64,000 bases of DNA from the NCBI GenBank assembly GCA_021464415.1, contig CM038470.1:5468394-5532393 (forward strand), in the 5' to 3' direction. Within the stretch, counting starts at the first letter, position 1, and every line of letters begins with the position of its first letter. Made by a program: the position numbers and the translations under genes. The notes beneath the pieces are model-generated. The model was not told where the DNA came from, did no database searches, and was given only the letters and a program-made list of their open reading frames with translations. Origin of the DNA: Lonicera japonica. Lineage: Eukaryota; Streptophyta; Magnoliopsida; Dipsacales; Caprifoliaceae. Shown one piece after another: positions 14,360 to 24,227 of the stretch.

Positions 14360-17300
14360 ATGGCGGATCATCGTAATAGAGGGGGAGAAGGATTATTAAC
14401 CTACGCTTACATTTTCATATACATCGCCCTCTCTAGTGGTCAGATCTTCTTCAACAAGGTTCCACCCCGCCTTCTTCTTTCAAATCAATTTCTCTATGCT
14501 GTTGCTGCTATGCACACACATTAATTACACCAATTTTCTCACATTAAATTCTTAGATCCTGTTATCTATTTCCGTCGATCATCTAGCATGCACTCGATTT
14601 TCACAACCGTTCCTCATGATATTATAAATCAAATATATGTAAATCCACGTAAACTATCAAAAGCGTAACCTCATTACTTTGACATAATATTACAACAGAG
14701 CTATACAAGCACTTTTGTACTTTCAGTTTCATAATCATGTGTTCAAAGGTATGTTTACGTCCCAGCAATAGCCACAATGAGCCCGTCCAACATTGGTGAT
14801 TGGTGACTGATTCAGGAACTAGGACCACGTAATCTTGTGTATCAATTTTTTGTACGCCCTTTGTAGGTATATCATTATTGTTGTTTAAATCGTTTAAATT
14901 GGGGACCAGTCCAAGAGCGGGGACCCAATTTCAAATAGTTGACATCACTTATCGTTCATCATTTTAGTAACTAACATATCATTTTGTGAAGTAACTTTTT
15001 ATTGACTATGTGTGCGTAGCAATATTATTGATTAGCTTATGACTCCTGTCTTTTCAGCAGTTTGAGTTTGGATGCTGTTCTTCTTAATCTACGAGTATTA
15101 TTAGCTGTGAGTTAGTTGGAAGGAAATTAAGGTGTTTAACTGCATAGTTGCTTCATGTAGCTAACATATTTTTTTTCTCTTCTCAAAAATATTTTGTGGA
15201 ACGCAGTGGGTTTTGTCATCAAAAGAAATAAACTTTCCCTATCCTCTTGGATTAACTCTGCTTCACATGGTGTTCTCCTCTATTTTATGTTTTGCTCTCA
15301 CCAAGGTTTTCAAGGTATTGATTTTCATTATTGATATATTTAAGTTCCGTTTGATAGCAACATGGAAAATGATCAGGAAAAAACAACTGATTTGTGTGAG
15401 AAGTTGGAAAATAAGTTGAGGCGAGTGGTGAAATGCTCTCCATCTCATGCTCATTTTTATGAGTATATGTCCCCCATCCTCCTTTATTTTTGATGAAAAT
15501 TGTTCTTCCTTACCCCCAAAGAAATATTTTCCATGAAAAAAGCAAAAAGTAAGGGTTAATCTCACCACATCTTCAACTTATTTTCCAACTTCTCACATAG
15601 ATCAGTTGTTTTTCCTACCACTTCCATGTTGCTATCAAACGGAGCCTTAGAGTCTACTTGTATGATATGTGATTGATTTGTATTTTCCTCACAGATTATG
15701 AAAGTTGAGGAAGGGATGACTGCAGAAATGTTAGTACTGAGTGAGCTGTCCTCATTCTATTTTTTTTGATAAGAAACAGAAATTTTATTGCCAATTGAAA
15801 AACAAACATCCAGGAAATAACATGGGAATAGACCGACTAGTGGAAGAGGATTCCACCAAACTAGCAACAATCCAGCGAACTAAAAAGAACTACACTCAGG
15901 ACTCACTAAACTGAAAAAAAAACTAGCACAATCAATACTAAGCAAAAAACACTCTGAACTATCAAGAACACTAGAAGCCCTTGCCCACAATCATGTACGA
16001 AACAAAATAGACTCCCACAGATCCTCAACAGAGCTGCTTTTCCCTTCAAAAATACGTTTATTTCTCTCAATCCATACACCCCAGGCTGCAGCTAGCATCA
16101 CAAATCTCCAGAGAATTCTAGCTTTGTTCTGGCCAGTGTTCTAAAAATCGGGATTTTTTGCCGATAAATCGGCCAAAAATCGGAAATCGGGAGTTATCCG
16201 ATCAGATTTCCATAAATCGGTTCTCAAAAATCGGCTGTCTCCAAAATCGGGTGAAAATCGGGAAAAATCGGCACAAATCGGAGAAAAGCGGCAAAAATCG
16301 GATAAAATCGGGGACGTAATGACAATTAAAAAACAAAACAAAACTTAATAAAATGATGTTGTTTTGGAGGGCTTTTTTTTCCCCCTTACACTTTGTACAT
16401 ATTACATAACAAAAAATGCCCTAACTCACAAATCACAAACACATGCTTAATTTAGTTTGAACTTGTTAGTTGTTACTTGTGCTTTGTGTTGACTCAACAT
16501 ATTATTTGTAGCCTTGTAGGTATGGACTTGTTTTTTTATATTTTTTATGGGAAATTGATGTTATTTTGGAAATTATTTGTGGCCTTGTGGGAATGAAAAT
16601 GTTATTATATTATTTAATTCCCGATTTTTCAAATTATGGTTTTTCCGATTAATCCCCGATTTTTTCCCGATTTCTCCAAAAATCCCCAATCCCCACCTTG
16701 CTGATCTAGGTCCGATTTACGATTTTTAGAACATTGGTTCTGGCCCTTATCAAAATGCCATTTCAACTCAATAAACTCAAACCATTTCTTGGGAAGAGCA
16801 CCAACAATCCCAAACATCTCAAATAACCTTCCCATATCCTCCTAACAAACCCACATTGAAGAAGAATGTCCAAACTTTGTGGTTGTTTCCTCCTTTTCAA
16901 CGTAGTTAGTGTTATTACAGTATTATACACAAAGAAGTACTTATTCCACGAAAATTTGAAAAATGTAATTACAGATTAAAAAAAAAAGCAGAATTTTTTT
17001 AGGTCTTTTGGTATTTCTTTAGCCTCTCCTCTCCCCAATTCTCTCTCTCTCTCTCTAGCAAGTTAAATATAAATTGCCTCGTGTTTTTCTTCACTGTGTA
17101 TTAGTCTCCAACAGATATAAATGAATCTGACAAGTTTTAAGTAAGCAGATATGCTACGTCAGTCATCCCAATTGGTGCAATGTTTGCAATGACTCTTTGG
17201 CTCGGAAACACTGCATATCTCTATATATCCGTTTCATTTGCACAAATGCTGAAAGCAATAAGTAAGTATCACTATTCTTTTGATTGGATTTATGTCCTCG

Positions 17301-20171
17301 CTTCTTAACTAACACTTAGGAGGAACAATTTTTCCTTCACATAAGATCTATGCAATTATTTTCAGTATGTGTAGACCATCAATTATTATAATTTTGATTG
17401 TCGTTGATTTGGATGGCTGTCTTCTTTAGGTGACAAGAGATTGGATTGATTCACAAGGAATGCCAAAAAAACTCTAGCAAAGAGAAAACTCTTAATATAT
17501 CAAATCTGAATCACAGGGGAGGGACATATACTAATCAAATTATAATGGTCCGTTTGATAACAAAGTTGGAAAATTATTGGAAAAACCATTGATTTTTATG
17601 AGAAAGTGGAAAAAGAGATGAGTGATTGGTGAGATATTCTTCATCTTTTCATTAATTTTCATGGAATAATTTTCTTACCCGCCGCCAAAAGAATTTTATT
17701 CCATGGAAAACCAAAAAAGTAATTTAATATTTCATTTGATCACTCACCTTGTTTTTCAACTTTAACAATCAATTGTTTTTTGAATCATTTTCCAACTTTG
17801 TTTATCAAATGGAGCCTAAATCTACTAACCCAGGATATTAAACCTTGTCAACCAAGACAACCATTTTTTGTTTATAGGCAATCCAATATAATTGGTAGCT
17901 TATAAGCAAGAAGTGCTAGACCTAATCCTACCTCTGCAAACATTCAATAATAATAAAATAAGACCAATCACATAAAAATGGAAAAAAATAAAAATGATAA
18001 AAGTAAGATTATATTAAGTTTCCATCTTCGCCATCCACAGTGCCGGTAGCTGTTTTCATTCTCGGAGTAGCTGCTGGACTTGAAGCAATGAGCTGCAAGA
18101 TGCTTCTGATAATGTCAGTAATAAGTTTCGGCGTGCTCGTGGCTTCTTATGGGGAATTAGATATTAATTGGATTGGTGTGGTTTACCAAATGGGAGGTGT
18201 TGTAGGTGAAGCTTTGAGGCTTATATTCATGGAGATTCTGGTTAAAAGGAAGGGTATCAAACTCAACCCCTTATCCCTCATGTACTATGTTAGCCCCTGC
18301 AGGCATGTAATTTTATCTTCTAAACCTACAACTCCCTTTATCATTACTGGATATCATTCTATGTTAATCTAGAGAAAAGTATATATAAAGATACAACCAG
18401 GCTCCAAAGAAGGATTCCCACTCTTTTAGCTAAAAAAAGGAAAGTCCATTTGGAGCGGTAAAAAGATGATTTTTTTTTGAAAATTTATAGAGATGATCTA
18501 TACGATAAATAGATCATCTCCAACAAATCTCATCAAAATATTCAATTTAGAAGTGGGCAAGATCACCATAAAAAAATTCGACGGCCAAAACCACATATAT
18601 ATCAATTTGTCAATGCACACACGTAGATTGAATTCTTTTATAAAATTTGGCGGAGGTGATCTACTCATTGTATTCTATTAAAAATGATCTATTCATCAGA
18701 TCATCTCCAAAAACTTTCAAAGAAAAATTCATCACTTTTACCCCCACCAAATGGACATCTATTCTTTTTGTTGAAGGGAGGGTACCCATCTTTTGAGCTT
18801 GGCTGTGTATATGCTAAACAGATTCTTGGTTTGCTATGCAGCTCCCTTTGCTTGTTGATTCCGTGGATTTTTCTGGAGATGCCCAAGATGGATGAAGAGG
18901 GATCGTGGAGCTTTCACCCTGTAGTGTTGACACTTAATTCTCTCTGTACTTTCGCACTCAACCTCTCTGTTTTCCTTGTGATATCGCATACCAGTGCTCT
19001 TACCATTCGAGTGGCTGGAGTTGTCAAGGATTGGGTGGTTGTCTTAGTATCAGCCCTTCTATTTGCCGATACAAAGCTAACTGTCATAAATCTGTTTGGT
19101 TATGCCATTGGTAAGTACATCAAGAAATACAAATCTCTTTGTTAACTTTGGACAACTGAATGGAATGTTGACATATTTCCTTGTACTATTGCAAATTACT
19201 CATGGGTAGCTCTATTGGCAAAGTAATAGTTGGCTTCTAAGCAATTAAAATTTGTAAAAGCAGGAAGTACAACTGATGAAAGCATCACTTGCCAGTAGAA
19301 GCCATCCTTGCTTGTCAATAGAAACTCCCTTGGTAGTATTTCCGGTACATGCCTTGTACATTGTAACGACCCTAGTGTTGTGGTTGGGCCCTCTTTATGT
19401 CCCCCCCTTTGTGTCTACAATATGTGCTGGCAGGTAAAAAAACTACGGATGTTCATCCCACATTGCTTGGTTGAGGTGAACTCGTGTTATATATGTGTAG
19501 TTACTAGTCCTTAGTAAGAGGTATTTTGAGGAAAAGCAAAATTATGCGGGCTTAAGCCAAATCGGATTATCTTACTGGGATGGAGCGGGATGTCAAATGC
19601 ATCCTATACTCGTGCAATCTTTATACTACAATTCTCAGTACTGTTACTGCATGACTAATGACTCACTTATTCCACAGAAAAGAGTTTGAAAACACTTCTG
19701 TTTTCTGCTCTGACTCACTTGTTAAGAGTACTGTTGCTGCATGACTCACTTGTTAGAGTACATGGTATATCTGTGTCTATATCTATATATATGTTAATAT
19801 AAAATGGAGATTGTTCCTCTGTTTTTTGCAGCAATTGGTGGTGTTGCTGCATGACTCACTTGTTAAGAATACATCGTATATCTGTGTCTATAACTATATA
19901 CATATGTTAATATAAAATAGAGATTGTTCCTCTGTTTTTTTGAAGCAATTGATGGTGTTGCTGCACGACTCACTTGTTAGAGTACATGGTATATCTGTGT
20001 CTATATCTATATATATGTTAATATAAAATAGAGATTGTTCCTCTGTTGTTTGCAGCAATTGGTGGTGTTGCTGCATACAACAACTACAAGTTGAAAAAGG
20101 AAACCTCTCGAGATGGCTCCAACATGTCTCAATCTATACCATTGGCTTCTTCCTCAACCTATGAAGAGTAG
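14360..20171 (+). CDS. Sugar-phosphate/nucleotide-sugar transporter-like protein (TPT/DMT family)
   Basis: A multi-pass carrier of the triose-phosphate translocator/nucleotide-sugar transporter family. It closely follows Arabidopsis At3g14410 (recognised from memory), whose substrate is not known to me. Exons: 14360–14458, 15207–15314, 15695–15729, 17149–17261, 18041–18302, 18842–19110, 20056–20171. They total 1002 bp and give 333 residues with all phases consistent. Conserved family blocks are [25 protein letters not shown] and [20 protein letters not shown]. About ten hydrophobic helices are expected; there is no plastid transit peptide, so a Golgi/endomembrane place is likelier (inference). 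Intron 5 has a GC donor (CAG|GCATGT). The last intron contains two decoy copies of the exon 7 acceptor. Introns also hold a LINE remnant, an hAT MITE, two MITE-1 copies and an R1 repeat. The gene looks intact. Confidence 0.92.
15343..15646. mobile_element. MITE-1 (Tourist-like), transporter intron 2
   Basis: Long terminal inverted repeats: the left AGTTCCGTTTGATAGCAAC and the reverse-complemented right GGCTCCGTTTGATAGCAAC continue through a shared CAACTGAT…GAGAAGTTGGAAAATAAG stretch. TTA lies at both edges (15340–15342, 15647–15649), the usual PIF/Harbinger target. No coding capacity. Other copies: 5527 (partial), 17546, 28622, 32963. Confidence 0.8.
15760..16905 (-). pseudogene. 5'-truncated LINE remnant in transporter intron 3
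   Basis: On the minus strand the DNA encodes the C-terminal part of a plant L1-type LINE ORF2. It has the tryptophan-rich ILWRF…[17 protein letters not shown] motif that follows the zinc-binding domain of reverse transcriptases, then a stop. The 3' end is TTTCTTATCAAAAAAAA (plus-strand T run at 15760–15767), the typical LINE tail. The reverse transcriptase and endonuclease domains are absent, so it is 5'-truncated. The hAT MITE at 16134–16736 interrupts it; the reading frame is continuous across that element once the insertion and one target copy are discounted. The upstream limit (~16905) is approximate. Confidence 0.8.
16134..16736. mobile_element. Non-autonomous hAT MITE inside the LINE
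   Basis: The 603-bp element begins CAGTGTTCTAAAAATCG and ends with its inverted partner (CAATGTTCTAAAAATCG on the minus strand). A perfect 8-bp duplication GTTCTGGC flanks it (16126–16133, 16737–16744). The left subterminal region (16140–16315) has about twelve ATCGG motifs, all in one orientation, and the right end has inverted CCGAT motifs, as expected for hAT transposase-binding arrays. Coding capacity is absent. Confidence 0.92.
17546..17816. mobile_element. MITE-1 (Tourist-like), transporter intron 4
   Basis: The left end (GGTCCGTTTGATAACAAAG) and the inverted right end (GGCTCCATTTGATAAACAAAG) are terminal inverted repeats flanked by TAA (17543–17545, 17817–17819). The interior shares GAGTGATTGGTGAGATATTC and CCATGGAAAACC blocks with the other MITE-1 copies. 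Confidence 0.78.
19365..19600 (+). repeat. R1 dispersed repeat, transporter last intron
   Basis: Starts TGTAACGACCCTAGTG and carries the CCCACATTGCTTGG, GGTGAACTCG, AGTAAGAGG and GGAAAAGCAAAA blocks in the same order as the copy at 3588–3815. It lies in the last intron of the transporter gene. Confidence 0.6.
19733..20080 (+). repeat. ~110-bp tandem repeat containing a 3' splice site and exon start
   Basis: Three consecutive units (periods 110, 114 and 110 bp measured on GTTGCTGC at 19733, 19843, 19957 and 20067). Each has TATATCTGTGTCTATA, TTAATATAAAAT, AGATTGTTCCTCTG and then the acceptor plus first codons of exon 7. The true acceptor is at 20055/20056. The first decoy (TTTTTTGCAG, 19831/19832) keeps a perfect AG and exon start but runs into TGA within a few codons. 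The second decoy reads TTGAAG at 19945. Confidence 0.92.
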
Positions 20172-20550
20172 ATGCACCAAACTTTACTCAATGGTACACA
20201 TCTATGCATAATTTACATGCAATTGCATAATATCAGTCTACTTCACAAAAAGCTACTGTGCCCGCAGAAAATTGATTCAATTGTGCACAGGCATGTATGA
20301 CGTTCGGTTCATTTTATTTCATGCAGCTATTCTATAGTCAGATTTTTTTGGGCTGTAAGGGCGAAAACAACCAGCACATTTGTAAGTTGTGTAAAGTTGT
20401 GTTACAACTGAAAGATTTGACATTCATGAAGGCTGTTTACTGTTGGTGGACCCTTAACAGATAGACTTTTCTTTTTTTCTTTGTTTTTGTATGCAAGGGC
20501 GTTTGGAACTAATTCATAGTGAGATTGAATTTCTTGTACTATATTAATAT

Positions 20551-21420
20551 TGTTGGTGTAAGAATTTAGAACAAGTCTATTTCCAACCACACAGTCAAAT
20601 GAAACTGTTGGTGTGAGAATTTAGAACAGATCTATTTCTAACCATACAGTCAAATGATTGAAATGATCGTGGTGCGTGGCACACTAATAACAAATGGATA
20701 AAGAGAAAAGGCAAGGATATATAAACGAGGTTCACCCTTTATAAGTATAAGGGTTAATCATCCTCTTGTGAATAGAGTTGGTAGCTCGGGGCTGCCTTAT
20801 ATTATAACAAACGAATTCCGATTACAAACATATTCTTTTTTCAGATTACTCTACCCTCACAACCTAATTCTTAGGGGAGTTGTTCAAGGTCTAAATGCCC
20901 TGGGCCTCGGAGCTCTATGTCGCGCCTTAGACCTTTGTCTCTTTTTTATCTTTCTTTCTAGTTTTAATCTCTTGCCTTGTGTCTCTATAAAAGCTTAGTT
21001 GGTGAGGGAAGTAAATGCTTCCTTATATATGTACAAGAGAAGAAGAAGAAGATGTCTAGCAGGTACGGTGCAGTTGGCTTTCAGGCACTCTCCCATCATT
21101 GCGCCATGCTTGATTTGATCACTTTACTTCTCCTCTTAATCTGAAGCATTAAATGCAATTGGTATGCATTTAATGCAGTTGAGGGACGTTATGTGCCTCT
21201 TGCACGGTTAGTAACAGTCGTCCATGCCTTCTTCAACCCCTCTATCAGAGCGGATGGGCACTGTTGGCTTCAGCTCAGTAAAAGAGTTATGGAGGTCGAG
21301 CCCTTAAGGTATATGGCCCTAGGATCCAGACCTTCTGGCTAAGCTTTCACACGTCAGTAAAGATAGCTACATGTCCTCATGTGATTGGTCCGGAAGTAAA
21401 ATGACTATTTTACTCTATTA
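20551..21420 (-). mobile_element. Solo LTR, family A, copy 3
   Basis: A minus-strand copy of the family A LTR. Read on the plus strand it runs from TGTTGGTGTAAGAATT (20551) to CTATTTTACTCTATTA (21420). The terminal ~53 bp, up to AGTCAAATGA, is present twice in tandem (20551–20603 and about 20607–20660). Flanking 5-mers (AATAT, GATGT) match at only 3 of 5 bases. It sits about 380 bp past the transporter stop codon and may supply or disrupt 3' signals. Confidence 0.75.
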
Positions 21421-21844
21421 GATGTCGGCATTTCTTTGCTGAAAATACTTGTACACTTTATTACGATTATGTATAGAGTTTGTAACAGTTTGACTTCTGG
21501 GATGCATATTGAAAAGATTTTTTTTTGGTCTATTTTTCGTTCTCTCCCTGCCCAGAGCCTAGAGGTGTGTGTAAATTTTGTCTATGTAACATCTCTGTTT
21601 TTTGTGGCACTTTGGTTTGTTTACAAGGTGGATTTCAAACCCAAAATGCAAGTTCACACCAAGCAATATTTAACTTCATTTGAGGGTTCAATTGTTCTGG
21701 ACTTTCGAGGCTGTTTGATTGAACCTCTTAAATTTGAAGAATTAGTTCATTTAGATTTAAGATGTTTTTATTTTGTTTGGTTAGTTTAAAAATTTTGATA
21801 CGAACACTTATTTTGCCTTTTAAAAAATAAGAGGCAATTATGCC

Positions 21845-21912
21845 TCTTAAATCTAAAGTCTTGATATCCGTGGGTATTTCGGCCCACCCTAATTAATCCC
21901 ACGAGGCCCTGG
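21845..21912 (-). repeat. SINE tail fragment
   Basis: On the minus strand, CCTCGTGGGATTAATTAGGG followed by TGGGCC and GATATCAAGACTT matches the body and tail of the SINE at 22670–22835 but lacks the tRNA-like head. Confidence 0.5.
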
Positions 21913-22176
21913 TGTTTATCGACCAGGAGACGTTCCAATGGCCCTAATAACCTAAAATGCAAGTTCACACCAAGCAGTATTTAACTTCATTTGAGGGTTC
22001 AATTGTTTTGGACTTTTGAAGGCTATTTGATTGAGCCTCTTAAGTTTGAATGATTGGTTCATTTAGATTTAAGATGTTTTGATTTTGTTTGGTTAGTTTA
22101 AAAATTTAGATCCAAACACTTATTTTGCATTCTAAAAAAATAATAGGCAATTCTGCCTTTTAAATCTGAAGTCTTA

Positions 22177-22549
22177 CCTTATGTTTGGTTAATGTTTTGA
22201 GTTGAATTTTTAAGTTGAGTTTGTAAAATGTGGTGTTTGGTATAATTTGGAAATAAGTTGAAAAGTGAATTTGGTTTTTGTTTGAGTTTTTTTCAACCAA
22301 CTAAAAAATCTCATAAAAAAATTTCAAAAAATAGTCATAATGGATTTTATTTTATAGATTTCGACGAGTAAGTTTTAAATATTTTTTTTTATCTAATTTT
22401 GATTTTTGGATTTAAAGTTATGGTGTTTTTAAAGTGTTTTTAAAAAGAGAAAGTAAAGTGAAATAAATTTTGGGAAGTGTAAAAGTAAAGTTAATTTTTA
22501 GTTGAGATTTTAAAATTTGGAAAAATAAACACCCACCAAACACGAGGCC
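22177..22549. mobile_element. MITE-3 (Tourist-like) copy
   Basis: Begins CCTTATGTTTGGTTAATG after a TTA and continues with the GAGTTGAATTTTTAAGTTGAG, TTCAACCAACTAAAA and AAAGTTATGGTGTTTT blocks seen at 23844–24227 and 30720–31900. Right end near CCAAACACGAGG. Non-coding. Confidence 0.65.
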
Positions 22550-22669
22550 TAGAGCTTATTAACCAGGAGACGTTCTAGTGGCCCTAAGAACCTAAAATGC
22601 AAGTTCACACCAAGCAAATTGAGCCTTTTAAGTTAAATTTTATATCCAAACACTTATTGTTTCTTAAAT

Positions 22670-22835
22670 TTAAAGTCTTAATTTTTATTTTTGGTATCCA
22701 TGGATATCTAAGCCCCACCTTAATTAATCCCACGAGGCCCTAAGAATCTTGACACATGGAGGAATCGAACTTGAGATCATACGCTTAACCACACAATCCG
22801 AACTACACTCTTACTGCTGAGGCAACCTTTTAAGG
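22670..22835 (-). mobile_element. tRNA-derived SINE (Au-like)
   Basis: On the minus strand an A-box-like GCCTCAGCAGTAAGAG (about 22810–22826) precedes a B box AGTTCGATTCC (about 22762–22772). Then comes GCCTCGTGGGATTAATTAAG and a terminal GGATACCAAAAAT. This order (tRNA head, GGGATTA body, ATCAAAA-type end) is that of Au-like plant SINEs. Family assignment is from memory of the motif. Confidence 0.65.
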
Positions 22836-23310
22836 TTCTGAAGTCATTATTTTTAAATAGGTAAAATATTTGTTTTGCCCTCGTCCTTTTAGATATAGCC
22901 ATTTTATAAAATAAGATAAAATGGAAAATTTGTTCAAATAATATTTATTTAGCATTCAGATGTGATATGTTCAAACAAACAACACATATTCAGATATGGC
23001 ATTCAGATAAGGGTTCTGAAGTCTTTATTTTTAAACAGGTAAAATATTTGTTTTGCCTTTATCCTTTTAGATATAGCCATTTTATAAAATAAGATAAAAG
23101 GGAAAATTTGTTCAAATAATATTTATTTAGCATTGAGATATGATATGTTCAAACAAACAACAAATATTTAGATATGACATTCATAAATAATACAAACATA
23201 TTTTTCATAAAAAAGGGCAAATTTGTTCAAATAATATTTATTTAGCATTCAAATGTGATATGTTCAAACAAACAACGCATATTAAGATATAACATGCAAA
23301 AATAATACAA
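22833..23310 (+). repeat. 178-bp tandem repeat, 2.6 copies
   Basis: GGTTCTGAAGTC at 22834 recurs at 23012 (period 178) and the text between is nearly identical (GGTAAAATATTTGTTTTGCC, ATAGCCATTTTATAAAATAAG). A third, partial unit beginning GGGCAAATTTGTTCAAATAA starts near 23214. Non-coding. Confidence 0.8.
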
Positions 23311-23494
23311 ACATATTTTTTAGATTTAGTTTTTAGACTTTGTGACCAATCTTCAGATTCCGACAACAAAACAAAAGTACCCTAAAAAAATTTGTTAAAA
23401 CAAACTTTAATTTGAGATGTTTTAAAAATAATAAACTCATCCAACATAGTTAGATAATGGTGAAGATGGAAATCAAATGTGGCCTAGTAAGATA

Positions 23495-23720
23495 TTGTCT
23501 GTTTTGAGCCTTAGCTTGCACAGTTTTGCTTTTTCTCTCCAAAAGGTTTCTTACTAGAAAGGACTAATAACCACACATATGTAGCACATTAAATTACCTC
23601 ACACAGGCAATCTGGGATGAACATCTATAATATGTAGTCTACCAACACTTACTGTAACCAATCTAAGTATATATAGCAGCCCGCCCATAATACTATGGTC
23701 GTTACGAGTGCCATGGTTAA
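23495..23720 (-). repeat. R1 dispersed repeat, intergenic copy
   Basis: Reverse-oriented copy with TTTTGCTTTTTCTC, TTACTAGAAAGGACTA, GGGATGAACATC and, at its far end, GGTCGTTACGAGTG, the complement of the TGTAACGACC start seen in the 19365 copy. Confidence 0.6.
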
Positions 23721-23843
23721 TTCTCTCCCCCTTTTTTTCAGATGAACTATTCGAATCTATTTATCAATATATTGTGTATCAAAAAAAATTAAAAAAACAA
23801 AGAAGTATTAGGTAGAAAAGTTATCCAATAGGATCTAGCATTA

Positions 23844-24227
23844 AGGGGTTGTTTGGTGGATGTTTTGAGTTGAGTTTTTGAGTTGAGTTTTTAAAATATG
23901 GTATTTGGTAGAATTTAGAAGTATGTTGAAAAGTGAATTTGATTTTTGTTTGCGTTTTTTTTCAACCAACTAAAATTCTCATAAAAAAATTTCAAAAAAT
24001 ATTCACAATGGATCTTATTTTATAGATCTCGACGAATATTTTTTAAATATATATTTTTTATTTAATTTTGATTTTTGAATTTAAAGTTATGGTGTTTTAA
24101 AAGTTTTTTTTAGAGAGAAAAAGTAAAGTGAAATAAATTTTGAAAAGTGTAAAAGTAGAGTTAATTTTGAGTTGAGTTTTTAAAATTTAGGGAAAAAAAA
24201 AGAAATAGATAGATACCAAACATGCCC
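23844..24227. mobile_element. MITE-3 (Tourist-like), best-preserved copy
   Basis: The left end (AGGGGTTGTTTGGTGG) and inverted right end (GGGCATGTTTGGTATC) are flanked by TTA (23841–23843, 24228–24230). It shares AGATCTCGACGAATAT, AAAGTTATGGTGTTTT and AAGTGTAAAAGTAGAGTTAA with the other copies. Typical PIF/Harbinger-derived MITE size and target. Confidence 0.78.

Larger units (their letters stand above)
21640..22680. repeat. Direct-repeat mosaic around CAAGTTCACACCAAGCA
   Basis: The string AAAATGCAAGTTCACACCAA occurs three times (about 21642, 21953, 22592). The first two continue in parallel for about 130 bp (TTTGAGGGTTCAATTGTT, GATTTAAGATGTTTT). The phrase CCAGGAGACGTTC precedes the second and third. 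This looks like duplicated pieces of one unknown repeat with SINE and MITE insertions. The 117-codon frame at 21436–21789 is not supported as a gene. Confidence 0.55.
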
